DNA of 64,000 nt, from positions 496,001 to 560,000 of the forward strand of contig NZ_JAUFQJ010000004.1 of NCBI RefSeq assembly GCF_030409685.1, in the 5' to 3' direction. Of this stretch, positions 28,204 to 37,299 are shown in pieces; the stretch's first letter is position 1, and each line of letters begins with the position of its first letter. A program made the position numbers and the translations under genes. Source of the DNA: Ferruginibacter paludis. GTDB lineage: Bacteria; Bacteroidota; Bacteroidia; Chitinophagales; Chitinophagaceae. The notes beneath the pieces were generated by a model. It was not told the origin of the DNA and ran no database searches. It saw only the letters and a list, made by a program, of their open reading frames with translations.

Positions 28204-29232
28204 TTATACAACCGGGGATAACTTATAAGGATATACTTTACCCGAATTCCATTGTGCGATGTACAGATTTTCTTCATCATCTATACATACATCATGAGGA
28301 TAATCAAAATATTTGGTGGCCTGTTTCATCTCCTGTAGTTTGTTGTCGATATACATCGGTTCGCTGCCACCAAGGTTAGATACAACCTTAAAATTTTTGT
28401 CCAGTATCGTTACGAAGCCTGATTGTTTCCAGAGGTTTGAATTGCTTTGCAACACCGCAGAGTATAAGTATTCTCCTTTGATCACCGGGCGGCAAACCCA
28501 TGCGCCGGGCAGCGGAATGGTATCTATATATTCGCCATTGAAAGTATATCTTTTAAAGGCATTCTGCTGACGGGAGGTTACCAGTAAACAAGGCTTTCTC
28601 GCATCCCTGTTATCAATGCAAACTCCATGTGCGTTCAGTAAATGTTTCGGTTCATCACCCCTGCCACCAAAATGGCTGATGTAGCGCCCGCTTGCATCGT
28701 AGCGGATGATGAAATCTTTTCCATATCCATCGGCTACATAAATATCGCCATTGGCAGCAATGGCAGTCTCTGTTGGAACGTATTCTTCTGCCTTGGTATA
28801 TTGTCCTGTTTCTTTGGGATAATTCAGCGTGAGCAGCACCCGTCCATCCAGGGTGGTTTTAATTACCTGGTGGCGGTTGTTATCGCAGATAAACAATACT
28901 TCCGTTCCATTTTCATTGAAGATGGTGAGCCCGTGTGCACCGGGATATTCGCTTCCCCAGGTGTTTAGTAATTTGCCTCCTTTATCATAAATAAGCACAT
29001 TGTTTTTTATTTCATTGGTGAGCAAAATAATCCGGCCCTTGCTGTCCTGCACCATTTCATGGCAATCATTTACCGGGTTGCGTGCCACATCCGCCTGACT
29101 CCAATGGTTGTTGAGGCGATAGCGTTTGTTGCCCTGGCCAAGCACAGGATCATCATAAAAAGCCTGGGATGGCTGCATGATAAGTCCGGCTGCTGCGATG
29201 GAAGAAGTTTTGATAAATGTTCTGCGGTGCAT
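28204..29232 (-). CDS. NHL-repeat six-bladed beta-propeller, Tat signal
   Basis: The ATG at 29232 is preferred to a longer frame (29277) because it gives the twin-arginine-type start MHRRTFIKTSSIAAAGLIM. The rest (about 340 residues) consists of repeating blades with the NHL pattern (HGLTIFNENGTEVLFICDNN, ETAIAANGDIYVADGYG, HDVCIDDEENLYIAQWN). Such propellers bind ligands or hydrolyse peptide/lactone bonds, and no catalytic site is obvious here. It lies between the DUF1501 gene and the LRR-cytochrome gene on the same strand, so it is probably a structural or ligand-binding partner of that module. Confidence 0.88.
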   Translation of the reverse strand: MHRRTFIKTSSIAAAGLIMQPSQAFYDDPVLGQGNKRYRLNNHWSQADVARNPVNDCHEMVQDSKGRIILLTNEIKNNVLIYDKGGKLLNTWGSEYPGAHGLTIFNENGTEVLFICDNNRHQVIKTTLDGRVLLTLNYPKETGQYTKAEEYVPTETAIAANGDIYVADGYGKDFIIRYDASGRYISHFGGRGDEPKHLLNAHGVCIDNRDARKPCLLVTSRQQNAFKRYTFNGEYIDTIPLPGAWVCRPVIKGEYLYSAVLQSNSNLWKQSGFVTILDKNFKVVSNLGGSEPMYIDNKLQEMKQATKYFDYPHDVCIDDEENLYIAQWNSGKVYPYKLSPVV

Positions 29233-29279
29233 ATGGGTTATTTTTATGAGGTTAATTTTATTAAGCAATCTTACCAACC

Positions 29280-29305
29280 CCGTCAGCGGTTAAAAACCCT
29301 GACGG
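29280..29305. repeat. 26-bp near-perfect palindrome
   Basis: CCGTCAG (29280-29286) pairs with CTGACGG (29299-29305), and the pairing continues inward through GGTT/AACC with one mismatch. It lies about 48 bp upstream of the propeller start codon. Palindromes of CCGTCAGGGTTTTTAACC character are a recurring intergenic repeat type in Bacteroidota genomes. A nearby pair of GCCGACG direct repeats (about 29392-29417) belongs to the same structured gap. Confidence 0.75.
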
Positions 29306-29443
29306 CGTTTGTTGAATAATATTCAATTAAGCGGTATAGGTTTCAAACAAAAGTCTTTTAAAGTCTTCACTAATCGGCTGTTCCTTCCTCAACGCCGACG
29401 GGGCTGAAAGCCGCCGACGTGGTTATGTTACCCCCACCCTCCG

Positions 29444-29491
29444 TCCGTTCACTCCCGGTCTGACCTGCGGTGCCGACCGGGAGTGAACGGA
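29444..29491. repeat. perfect 17-bp inverted repeat, 14-base loop
   Basis: TCCGTTCACTCCCGGTC (29444-29460) is followed by a 14-base loop, and its exact complement is at 29475-29491. It begins four bases after the DUF1501 stop codon on the minus strand. A stem of this length and GC content would be very stable in the transcript. No T-run follows on either strand, so a simple intrinsic terminator is unlikely; partial termination, mRNA end protection or a mobile palindrome are options. Confidence 0.9.
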
Positions 29492-29494
29492 GTG

Positions 29495-30943
29495 CTACGC
29501 CACGATCCCCTTGACCACATTACCAGCCACATCCGTTAACCGGTATCGTCTGCCCAAATGTTTAAAGGTTAGCTTTTCATGATCAATGCCCATCAGGTGC
29601 AATACCGTAGCATGAAAATCATTTACATGCACCGGATCTTTGATGACGTTATATCCAAACTCATCTGTTTCGCCGTATACGCCGGGCTTTACGCCACCGC
29701 CTGCCATCCAGATGGTAAAGCACCTTGGATGATGATCGCGGCCGTAATTTAATTTTTCCAGTTTGCCCTGGCAATAATTCGTGCGGCCAAATTCTCCACC
29801 CCAGATAATGAGGGTTTCGTCAAGGAGGCCCCGTTGTTTTAAATCGGTAATCAATGCTGCCGAGGCCTGGTCGGTATCCATACACTGACCCTTGATTTCG
29901 TTGGGTAAACCACCGTGGCTATCCCAACCCTGGTGATACAATTGCACAAAGCGAACACCACTCTCAGATAATTTTCTTGCCAGCAAACAGTTGGCGGCAT
30001 AGGTGCCGGGTATCAGGCAATCCGGACCGTATAGTTTTACAATATCTTCAGGTTCTTTGCTAACATCTGTAATTTCAGGAACCGCTGTTTGCATGCGGTA
30101 AGCCATTTCATATTGTTGTACTTTGGCGTTGATCTCGGGGTCGCCAGACTCCTGGAATGTTTGCGCATTCAGCTCTTCCAGCTTATCCAGCATCTTTCTT
30201 CTGTCTGCTTTATCAATACTTTCGGGATTGTTAAGATACAACACCGGGTTATCGCCACTGCTGAACTGCACGCCCTGGTGAACAGAATCTAAAAATCCAT
30301 TGCTCCATAACTTTGAATATACGCCCTGTCCATTGCCTTTGCCTTTTGACAACAGCACACAAAAGGCAGGCAGGTTTTTATTCTCGCTACCTAAGCCGTA
30401 ACTAAGCCAGGAGCCCATGCTGGGGCGGTTACCCACCTGTGCACCGGTTTGAAAAAAGGTAAGTGCCGGGTCATGATTGATGGCTTCGGTATGCATGCTT
30501 TTTACAAAACATAAATCATCCACAACCTTAGAAGTATAAGGCAACAATTCACTGATCCATGCCTTGGCCTCACCATACTGGTTGAACCTGAAAGCAGTGC
30601 CAGCCAAAGGAAATTTCTTCTGGTCTGCCGTCATACCTGTAAGACGCTGGCCCATGCGGATGGACGCAGGAAGATCCTGGCCAAACATTTCGTTCAGCTT
30701 CGGTTTGTAATCAAACAAATCCAGTTGGGAAGGTGCTCCATTCTGAAAAAGATAGATGATCCTTTTTGCTTTGGGCGCAAAATTGGGCAGGCCGGCCAGC
30801 AACATTTCTTCATCGCTTTTGGCACCGAATAAATCCGGTATCAACAACGATCCCAATGCTACACTACCAATGCCTAAGCTCATTCTTGACAGAAACTTAC
30901 GCCGGTTCATACCCAGCCCATGTTCCAGAATACGTTTATCCAT
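29495..30943 (-). CDS. DUF1501 (sulfatase-fold) protein, Tat signal
   Basis: This 482-residue protein starts GMNRRKFLSRMSLGIGSVALG, a twin-arginine signal. The mature part has the DUF1501 landmarks AKRIIYLFQNGAPSQLDLFDYKP, a GSWLSYGLGSEN segment, RFVQLYHQGWDSHGG and IIWGGEFGRTNYCQG ...GRDHHPRCFTIWMAGGGVKPG. DUF1501 has an alkaline-phosphatase/sulfatase-like fold, and its enzymatic role is largely undefined. It starts 3 bp after the DUF1549/DUF1553 stop. This gene pair is conserved across Planctomycetes, Verrucomicrobia and some Bacteroidota, so the two almost certainly act together. Its export through Tat suggests a bound metal. Confidence 0.93.
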   Translation of the reverse strand: MDKRILEHGLGMNRRKFLSRMSLGIGSVALGSLLIPDLFGAKSDEEMLLAGLPNFAPKAKRIIYLFQNGAPSQLDLFDYKPKLNEMFGQDLPASIRMGQRLTGMTADQKKFPLAGTAFRFNQYGEAKAWISELLPYTSKVVDDLCFVKSMHTEAINHDPALTFFQTGAQVGNRPSMGSWLSYGLGSENKNLPAFCVLLSKGKGNGQGVYSKLWSNGFLDSVHQGVQFSSGDNPVLYLNNPESIDKADRRKMLDKLEELNAQTFQESGDPEINAKVQQYEMAYRMQTAVPEITDVSKEPEDIVKLYGPDCLIPGTYAANCLLARKLSESGVRFVQLYHQGWDSHGGLPNEIKGQCMDTDQASAALITDLKQRGLLDETLIIWGGEFGRTNYCQGKLEKLNYGRDHHPRCFTIWMAGGGVKPGVYGETDEFGYNVIKDPVHVNDFHATVLHLMGIDHEKLTFKHLGRRYRLTDVAGNVVKGIVA

Positions 30944-30946
30944 AAC

Positions 30947-33268
30947 TTATGTTTTTATAATGGCCTCTTCCATATTGTACATCATACTGATTGTCTTCAT
31001 CAATGCAGCCGTTGTATTGGCTTCCACATTTTTATCCTGCGGATATTCACCGGCATTTAAAGTTGTATTTGCATTCAGTTGCTTCTGCTGAAATTGTTTC
31101 AACTGGTCATCAAAATAAGATTTCAGGATGTCCATTTCTTTGGTACCAGCTGTTCTGCAAATGATACGGTGAAACGCTTTTTTTATCTTTTCTTCCGGTA
31201 ATGATTTTTCTTCCATCAGCTTTTGTGCAAATACCCTTGAAGCTTCCAGTACGGTGGGATCATTCATCATCATCAATGCCTGCAGAGGCGTATTGGTTTG
31301 GGTACGTTTTACTTCGCACTGGTCACGGTTACTGGCATCGAATAAAATCATGCTGGGCGGTGGAACAGTTAATTTTATAAAAGTATACATGCCTCGCCGG
31401 TACAGCGCTTCACCTTTATCCTGTTTGTAAGTGGCCAGCTCTCCCCTGCCCGAACTTGCCATCTCCCAAAGGCCTTTTGTTTGGTAAGGCTTTACACTTG
31501 GGCCGCCGATTTTATCTACCAGCAAGCCGCTGCTGGCGAGTATAATGTCCCGTACAAATTCTGCTTTTACTTTCATGCGGGGTGCACGGCTAAGCCAGAT
31601 ATTTTCCGGATCCTTTTTATAGTTTTCATCTTTTACTTTGCCTGACTGTCGGTAGGTCGCAGATGATACAATTTGCTTGACGAGTCGCTTTACGTCCCAG
31701 CCATGTTCCATAAAATCTACCGACAGCCAATCGAGCAATTCCGGGTGTGTGGGCAGTTCGCCCTGCATACCGAAATCACCCGCTGTTTTTACAATACCAC
31801 GGCCAAAAATTTCCTGCCAGATATGATTTACAAAAACCCTTGCCGTAAGCGGATTGTTCTGGCTCACCGTCCAGGCTGCCAGACCGAGGCGGTTACGTGG
31901 TGTGGCTACTGTATCAAAGGGCATTACCGCTTTTATTGCAGAAGGCATTACTTCTATTGTTGGCTGATCGTACACACCGCGGTTGAGGATATATGTTTTA
32001 CGCATGGTATCCCGTTCGCCCATCACAGACACTGTCATGGCACCCGTATCTTTTTTATTGATAAACGTGAGCACGCTTCTAGCCTCTGAATCGCTGATAT
32101 TTAAAATAGGATTTTTTGCAGGCTTTGAAACCGATACATCGCCTTCGTAGCCTACCTCTTTCGTGTTATTAAAAAAGGCAAATAACTGGTAATATTCTTT
32201 TTGAGAAATGGGATCGTATTTATGATCGTGGCACTGGGCGCACTCTGCTGTTAAACCTAAAATGCCTTTGGTGTAGGTTTTGGTTTTATCCAGAATATAG
32301 CTGATGCGGTATTCTTCCGGCACAACTCCTCCCTCTTCCGTGTATTTGTGGTTACGGAAAAATGCGGTAGCCAATACTTCTTCCTTATTGGCTTTGGGCA
32401 ACATATCACCCGCTATTTGCCAGGTAAGAAATGTATTGTAGGGAAGGTTTTCATTAAAGGCATGAATCACCCAATCCCTCCAGGCCCACTGTGTTCTTAC
32501 ATTATCATCCTGGTAACCATAGCTGTCTGCGTAGCGTGCGATATCCAGCCAGTGTACCGCCATTTTTTCTCCGTATTCAGGCCGGCTCAATAAAGTATCT
32601 ATCAGCACATCATACGCATTGGCGTTTTTATTGGCCATAAAATCATCCATCATTTTTTCTGTTGGTGGTAGGCCCGTTAAATCCAATGACAGTCTTTTTA
32701 ATAACCTTTCTTTATCCGCTTCTTCATTCATGGAAACGCCCGCAGCTTCCTGTTTCGCAATGATAAAATTGTCAATTTCATTTTTTACAACTTCTTTATT
32801 TTTGACTGCAGGAACCGGTGCCTTAACAGGTTTTACAAAAGCCCAATGCGGCTCGTATTTAGCACCTTCGCTGATCCATTTTTTAAACAGGGCAATTTCA
32901 TGGGCTGATAAAACACCGAGGTGAGAAGATGGTGTTGGCATCTGGTAACCAGTATCCAAACTGGAGATGCGTTTATATACTTCTGATTCTTCCGGCTTAA
33001 ACGGAACAAATGCAAAAGCGCCTTTGGTTTCCTTCAACGGTTTGAATGCAGAGTCAGGAATATCAAGCCGCAAACCGGCTTCTCTTTTATTTACATCCGG
33101 ACCATGACATTTAAAACATTTATCAGATAAGATCGGGCGGATATGAAAGTTGTAACTCACCTTATCCGGCATTGTTCCGGCAATGCTGCTGTTATTATTC
33201 ATACAGGCCAGCCAGCCGACAACAGTTATAATTAATAAGGCAAATACGCCCAATATTTTAAATTTCAT
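30947..33268 (-). CDS. DUF1549/DUF1553 cytochrome-domain protein (PSD1 type)
   Basis: The gene encodes 773 residues. The N-terminus has a hydrophobic stretch ending GWLACMNN, a plausible lipoprotein signal. A planctomycete cytochrome C1-type domain follows with heme motif KCFKCHGPDVNKREAGLRLD, then the DUF1549 region (HWLDIARYADSYGYQDDNVRTQWAWRDWV). A second CxxCH is in TAECAQCHDHKYDPISQKEYYQLFAFFNN, and the DUF1553 region follows (FVNHIWQEIFGRGIV..., FDASNRDQCEVKRTQTNTPLQAL). It is first in the module DUF1549/1553 - DUF1501 - propeller - LRR cytochrome. The protein family is widespread in polysaccharide-degrading Planctomycetes, but its reaction is not established. Confidence 0.94.
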   Translation of the reverse strand: MKFKILGVFALLIITVVGWLACMNNNSSIAGTMPDKVSYNFHIRPILSDKCFKCHGPDVNKREAGLRLDIPDSAFKPLKETKGAFAFVPFKPEESEVYKRISSLDTGYQMPTPSSHLGVLSAHEIALFKKWISEGAKYEPHWAFVKPVKAPVPAVKNKEVVKNEIDNFIIAKQEAAGVSMNEEADKERLLKRLSLDLTGLPPTEKMMDDFMANKNANAYDVLIDTLLSRPEYGEKMAVHWLDIARYADSYGYQDDNVRTQWAWRDWVIHAFNENLPYNTFLTWQIAGDMLPKANKEEVLATAFFRNHKYTEEGGVVPEEYRISYILDKTKTYTKGILGLTAECAQCHDHKYDPISQKEYYQLFAFFNNTKEVGYEGDVSVSKPAKNPILNISDSEARSVLTFINKKDTGAMTVSVMGERDTMRKTYILNRGVYDQPTIEVMPSAIKAVMPFDTVATPRNRLGLAAWTVSQNNPLTARVFVNHIWQEIFGRGIVKTAGDFGMQGELPTHPELLDWLSVDFMEHGWDVKRLVKQIVSSATYRQSGKVKDENYKKDPENIWLSRAPRMKVKAEFVRDIILASSGLLVDKIGGPSVKPYQTKGLWEMASSGRGELATYKQDKGEALYRRGMYTFIKLTVPPPSMILFDASNRDQCEVKRTQTNTPLQALMMMNDPTVLEASRVFAQKLMEEKSLPEEKIKKAFHRIICRTAGTKEMDILKSYFDDQLKQFQQKQLNANTTLNAGEYPQDKNVEANTTAALMKTISMMYNMEEAIIKT

Positions 33269-33513
33269 ACAGCTTACTTTTACAATTCAATCTTTTATTC
33301 GTCAATATAATTCAACTCAAATAAATCAACTGTTCAGTGGCCGGTATGGCGTACCGGCGGTGGCGTTTAATAAAGCAATCATTTGTCAATAATAACACTA
33401 ATATATCCTTAAGGTTTCCTTTCTATTAACCAAGTCTGCCTTAATTTTAATATTCGATTTTAAAGTCAGACATTAACCCCGCAGCTAATGAAAGCTATTG
33501 CAACTTGAAGACT

Positions 33514-33981
33514 TTACAAACCATATGTCTGAGATCGTTCAATTTCCACATTTCTTTTCAAATCAACCAACCGCTGTTTCACGTTCTTTTGTAAGTTACG
33601 TTTTATTAAAATTGTTGCCAAATTGAAAGGAAACCGGAGTGAAAAGGAATATAAAAATATCACCTCCGTTTTGTTGTCACTTATTTTCCTGAAGGTCCAG
33701 GATCCCAGGAAGGATGCAAATAGAAAAGGCCCCCGGGTCATTTTAATGGCTGTCACCAGGGGCCTGTTAAATGTAATGTATTCCGTCACCATACCCATGC
33801 CGTTTTTAGCTACGCAAAATGCCCTCGCTCCTTTACCCGCGTGCTCCGCGCCTTCTATCAGATCCGCCTTTTTTAAAAAGGTATCCCATTGCAGCCGTTT
33901 GCGGTAATCCTGGGTAAAGTCAAAAATTGTTACTGCATTCTCGTCAATGATTATCTTTTCCGAAAATTTTATTGCATGCAT
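33514..33981 (-). CDS. SRPBCC/START-like small protein
   Basis: This 155-residue protein lacks a signal peptide and has the helix-grip pattern of the polyketide-cyclase/SRPBCC superfamily. It starts with a strand (AIKFSEKIIIDENAVTIFDF), then TQDYRKRLQWDTFLKKADLI, a run of beta strands (GMVTEYITFNRPLVTAIKMT, SWTFRKISDNKTEVIFLYSF) and a long C-terminal helix (NLQKNVKQRLVDLKRNV). It binds a hydrophobic ligand in other members; here the ligand is unknown. It begins 29 bp after the second GH92 stop on the same strand, so it is the last gene of that operon. No relation to glycan use is evident. Confidence 0.85.
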   Translation of the reverse strand: MHAIKFSEKIIIDENAVTIFDFTQDYRKRLQWDTFLKKADLIEGAEHAGKGARAFCVAKNGMGMVTEYITFNRPLVTAIKMTRGPFLFASFLGSWTFRKISDNKTEVIFLYSFSLRFPFNLATILIKRNLQKNVKQRLVDLKRNVEIERSQTYGL

Positions 33982-34010
33982 TTGGCTTGTTTGCCCGGCT
34001 ATTCAGCTGG

Positions 34011-36323
34011 TTACTTTTTGTCTTTTGAAAAAGAATAAGGTGCATCTGCCTCCTTAATTCCTCTTTGTTTATTCGGGGTGGCACCCATCAAAAACTGCAG
34101 GGTTCCACCCTTCTGTAAATCGAAATGGCTCAGCCAGTTTTGACCAATTGTTTTGCCATTTAACTGCAGGTTTTGCACATACAAATTTTGTTCGCTGTTG
34201 GCTGGTGCATTGATCTGTAACAGTTTGCCGTTCTCTAATTTTACAGACAGTTTTTTAAATAAGGGTGCTCCCAATACATACTGGTCGGTACCCGGACAAA
34301 CAGGATAAAAACCCATAGCGGAGAATACATACCAGGCGGAGGTTTGACCATTGTCTTCATCACCACAATAACCATCAGGTGTAGGCTTGTACAGTTTATT
34401 CAGCGACTCTCTTATCCAGTATTGTGTTTTCCAGGGCTGGCCGGCATAATTATATAAATAGATGAAATGCTGTATGGGCTGATTGCCGTGTGCATATTGT
34501 CCCATGTTCATGATCTGCATTTCACGGATTTCATGAATGGTGCCCCCGTAATAACTGTCATCAAAAACCGGTGGCATTACAAAAACAGAATCCAGCATTT
34601 TTATAAACGATTCCTTTCCGCCCATGAGTGTTTTTAATCTTTCAATATCATGAAAAACGCTCCAGCTGTAATGCCAGCTATTGCCTTCTGTAAATGCATC
34701 GCCCCATTTAAAAGGACTGAACGGTTTTTCAAAAGCACCATCCTTATTTTTTCCCCGCATCAGGTTGGTTTCTTTATCAAAAAGATTATTAAAATTCTGG
34801 CTGCGTTTTGCGAAGAGGTCAATTTCGCTTTGCGGGCGTTTCAATGCTTTTGCCAGCTGATAAATACTAAAATCATCAAAGGCATATTCAAGTGTACGGG
34901 CAGCATTTTCGTTGATCTTTACATCGTATGGAACATAGCCCAGTTCATTGTAATATTTAACACCCGTGCGGCCTGTGCCTTGCGGACCTTCATTCTCCGC
35001 GCCATGCAACAGCGCCTGGTACAAAGTATGGATATCATAACCACGAAGGCCTTTTACATAAGCATCGGCTACAATAGAAGCGGAATTGTTACCCACCATC
35101 ACGTTACGGTAGCCGGGGCTTGACCACTCGGGTAAAAAACCACCTTCTTTGTAACTGTTGATCAAGCCTTCCTGCATCTCTTTATTTACAGATTGAAATA
35201 CCAGATTTAAAAATGGATACAGTGCCCGGAAGGTATCCCAGAAACCAGTGCCAGCGTACAGATACCCCGGCAAGGTGTTACCGTTGTAAGGACTATAATG
35301 AACTATTTTTCCTGACGCATCCACTTCGTATTGCTTTTGAGGAAACTGCATGGTTCGGTAAAGACAGCTGTAGAAAGTTCTTGTCTGGTCAACCGTGCCA
35401 CCTTCTGCAATCAGCCTGCCCATTTGCTTATTCCATATATCGCGGGCTTTTTGTTTGGTAGCATCAAAAGAATCTTTACCTAATTCGTGTGTAAGATTTT
35501 GTTCCGCCTGTTCAAAACTGATAAATGAGGAAGCCACTTTTACATTCACTTTTTCGCCTTTGCCAGTTTTAAAACCGATGATGGCACCGGCATGATTGGC
35601 CGTTAACTCCAATGTATCTTTTACCAGGTTACCATCCCGCCAGGATTGCGCAATAGAAAACTCCTTATCAAAAATAACCACAAAATAATTTTTAAAATTC
35701 TGCGGAACACCACCGCTGTTGCGGGTTGTGTAGCCAATTATTTTTCTCTCCGAAGGAATTATTTTGATGTACGATCCTTTATTAAACGCATCTACCACAA
35801 TAAAAGCACTATCCGTTTGGGGATAGGTAAACCTGAATTGGGCTGCCCTTTCTGTTGGTGTTATTTCTGTTGTTACATCCGCGTCAGCGAGGTAAACGCT
35901 GTAGTAATAGGGCTTCACAATTTCCGCTTTATGAGAAAACCAACTTGCCCTGTCGTTCTGGTTAAACTTTAATTTACCGGTTACAGGCATAATGGAAAAT
36001 TGTCCATAATCGTTCATCCAGGGTGATGGCTGGTGGGTTTGTTTAAAGCCGCGGATCTTATCTGCCCCATAAGTATACTGCCATCCGTCGCCCATCATAC
36101 CCGTTTGAGGCACCCAATAGTTCATACCCCATGGAACAGAAATGGCGGGATAAGTATTGCCATTGGAAAGATCCGGTTTAGAGTCGGTGCCCATTAATGG
36201 GTTTACCCAATCCACCGGGTCAGTTACTTTTGTTACTGTCTGTCCAACACCTCTGGTTGCTATACTAAAGCAAATCAACAACAAACCCGCCTTTACTACA
36301 CTATACCTGCTTACATTATCCAT
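34011..36323 (-). CDS. GH92 family glycosidase B with Gln in place of catalytic Glu
   Basis: The gene encodes 770 residues with an N-terminal signal (hydrophobic to about residue 27). Classic GH92 features are DPVDWVNPLMGTDSKPDLSNGNTYPA, GMMGDGWQYTYGADKIRGFKQTHQPSPW, LYNYAGQPWKTQ, DGYCGDEDNGQTSAWYVFSAMGFYPVCPG. Base candidates Asp655/Asp657 are present. At the usual general-acid position (HGNxP) the sequence reads HGNQPIQH, so Gln615 replaces Glu. In GH92 this exchange is known from an enzyme that cleaves mannose-1-phosphate-6-mannose, where the phosphate leaving group needs no acid. It lies after GH16, GH29 and GH125 genes in one operon. A mannosyl-phosphodiester activity is predicted, not shown. 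Confidence 0.93.
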   Translation of the reverse strand: MDNVSRYSVVKAGLLLICFSIATRGVGQTVTKVTDPVDWVNPLMGTDSKPDLSNGNTYPAISVPWGMNYWVPQTGMMGDGWQYTYGADKIRGFKQTHQPSPWMNDYGQFSIMPVTGKLKFNQNDRASWFSHKAEIVKPYYYSVYLADADVTTEITPTERAAQFRFTYPQTDSAFIVVDAFNKGSYIKIIPSERKIIGYTTRNSGGVPQNFKNYFVVIFDKEFSIAQSWRDGNLVKDTLELTANHAGAIIGFKTGKGEKVNVKVASSFISFEQAEQNLTHELGKDSFDATKQKARDIWNKQMGRLIAEGGTVDQTRTFYSCLYRTMQFPQKQYEVDASGKIVHYSPYNGNTLPGYLYAGTGFWDTFRALYPFLNLVFQSVNKEMQEGLINSYKEGGFLPEWSSPGYRNVMVGNNSASIVADAYVKGLRGYDIHTLYQALLHGAENEGPQGTGRTGVKYYNELGYVPYDVKINENAARTLEYAFDDFSIYQLAKALKRPQSEIDLFAKRSQNFNNLFDKETNLMRGKNKDGAFEKPFSPFKWGDAFTEGNSWHYSWSVFHDIERLKTLMGGKESFIKMLDSVFVMPPVFDDSYYGGTIHEIREMQIMNMGQYAHGNQPIQHFIYLYNYAGQPWKTQYWIRESLNKLYKPTPDGYCGDEDNGQTSAWYVFSAMGFYPVCPGTDQYVLGAPLFKKLSVKLENGKLLQINAPANSEQNLYVQNLQLNGKTIGQNWLSHFDLQKGGTLQFLMGATPNKQRGIKEADAPYSFSKDKK

Positions 36324-36354
36324 ACTATATTTTAGTTTTTTTATACCTGTTATA

Positions 36355-37206
36355 TTAATGCTTCTTTTTATAGAATCTTACATAGTCTACTACAAATTGT
36401 TGCGGCAAAACCGCATCGTCAATCGGGCCGGGCCACTCTGCACCCATGGCCAGGTTAAGCAATAAATAAAATGGTTTTCTGAATGGGTTGTTATTTCCCT
36501 TGCCGGCAGAATCAATTACAAAATGATGATACAACTGATCATCAAAATAAATATCCATGGCATCTTTGTCCCATTCCAAAGCATATACATGAAAATCATT
36601 TTGCAAAGCTGTGGAGGTTGTTTTGCTGCCACTTGAACGGTGACCAGTTGCAGCAGATGAATCAGCAAAATGAATGGTACCATAAATATCCTGCGGATGA
36701 TTGCCGATAAATTCCATGATGTCAATTTCGCCGGCACCCGGCCAGCCAATTCTTTCCCGGTCAATGCCCAGCATCCAGATGGCAGGCCAGATTCCGCCCC
36801 CATGCGGCAGTTTTGCTTTTACTTCAATACGCCCATACTGCCATTCGGCCTTTTGGTTGGTGTTGATACTTGCAGAAGTGTACTGTGTCAGCGAATCTTT
36901 TTGTGACCAGTTATTGGAGCCCTTCACGTAATCACTATTGGAATAGGTTTCTTTTTTACCGGTAATAGTTAGCACACCATTTTGCACCCAGGCATTTTCG
37001 CTTCGGGCATTGGTATAATATTGCTGCTCCTGGTTGCGCACATGCCCGTTTTCGTAATTCCATTTGTTTGGATCGGGCAGGCCTTTGTAATTAAACTCTT
37101 CCCGCCAAACCAGCTTCCAGCCTTTCTTTTGCTGTGCATTGGCATTGGCAGCAACACAACAAATAACAAGGACAAAATAAAATTGTATAGTGAATTGATT
37201 TTTCAT
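36355..37206 (-). CDS. GH16 endo-beta-glucanase (laminarinase type), exported
   Basis: The ATG at 37206 opens a clean signal peptide (NQFTIQFYFVLVICCVA, cleavage near ANAQQ); the frame is open 60 bases further up without a better start. The beta-jelly-roll has the retaining GH16 catalytic motif GEIDIMEFIG, with Glu160 nucleophile, Asp162 and Glu165 acid/base. The Trp-rich cleft strand WPAIWMLG and the N-terminal WREEFNYKGLPDPNKWNYE are also present. The EIDIME pattern without an extra Met insertion is typical of beta-1,3- and beta-1,3/1,4-glucanases. It is the only clear endo-acting enzyme in the window. It is about 283 residues, a single domain. Confidence 0.94.
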   Translation of the reverse strand: MKNQFTIQFYFVLVICCVAANANAQQKKGWKLVWREEFNYKGLPDPNKWNYENGHVRNQEQQYYTNARSENAWVQNGVLTITGKKETYSNSDYVKGSNNWSQKDSLTQYTSASINTNQKAEWQYGRIEVKAKLPHGGGIWPAIWMLGIDRERIGWPGAGEIDIMEFIGNHPQDIYGTIHFADSSAATGHRSSGSKTTSTALQNDFHVYALEWDKDAMDIYFDDQLYHHFVIDSAGKGNNNPFRKPFYLLLNLAMGAEWPGPIDDAVLPQQFVVDYVRFYKKKH

Positions 37207-37299
37207 AACTGTATTAAAAAAGCCGAAATCAAAGTACGCAAATACCAGCTTAAGAGTTGTATTCAATACTGATCATTTGCTATTCATAACTGAATAAGT

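Noticed and set aside
33514-33981. SRPBCC gene considered as a polysaccharide-related enzyme
   Set aside because: Fold is a general ligand-binding one; only position links it to the operon.
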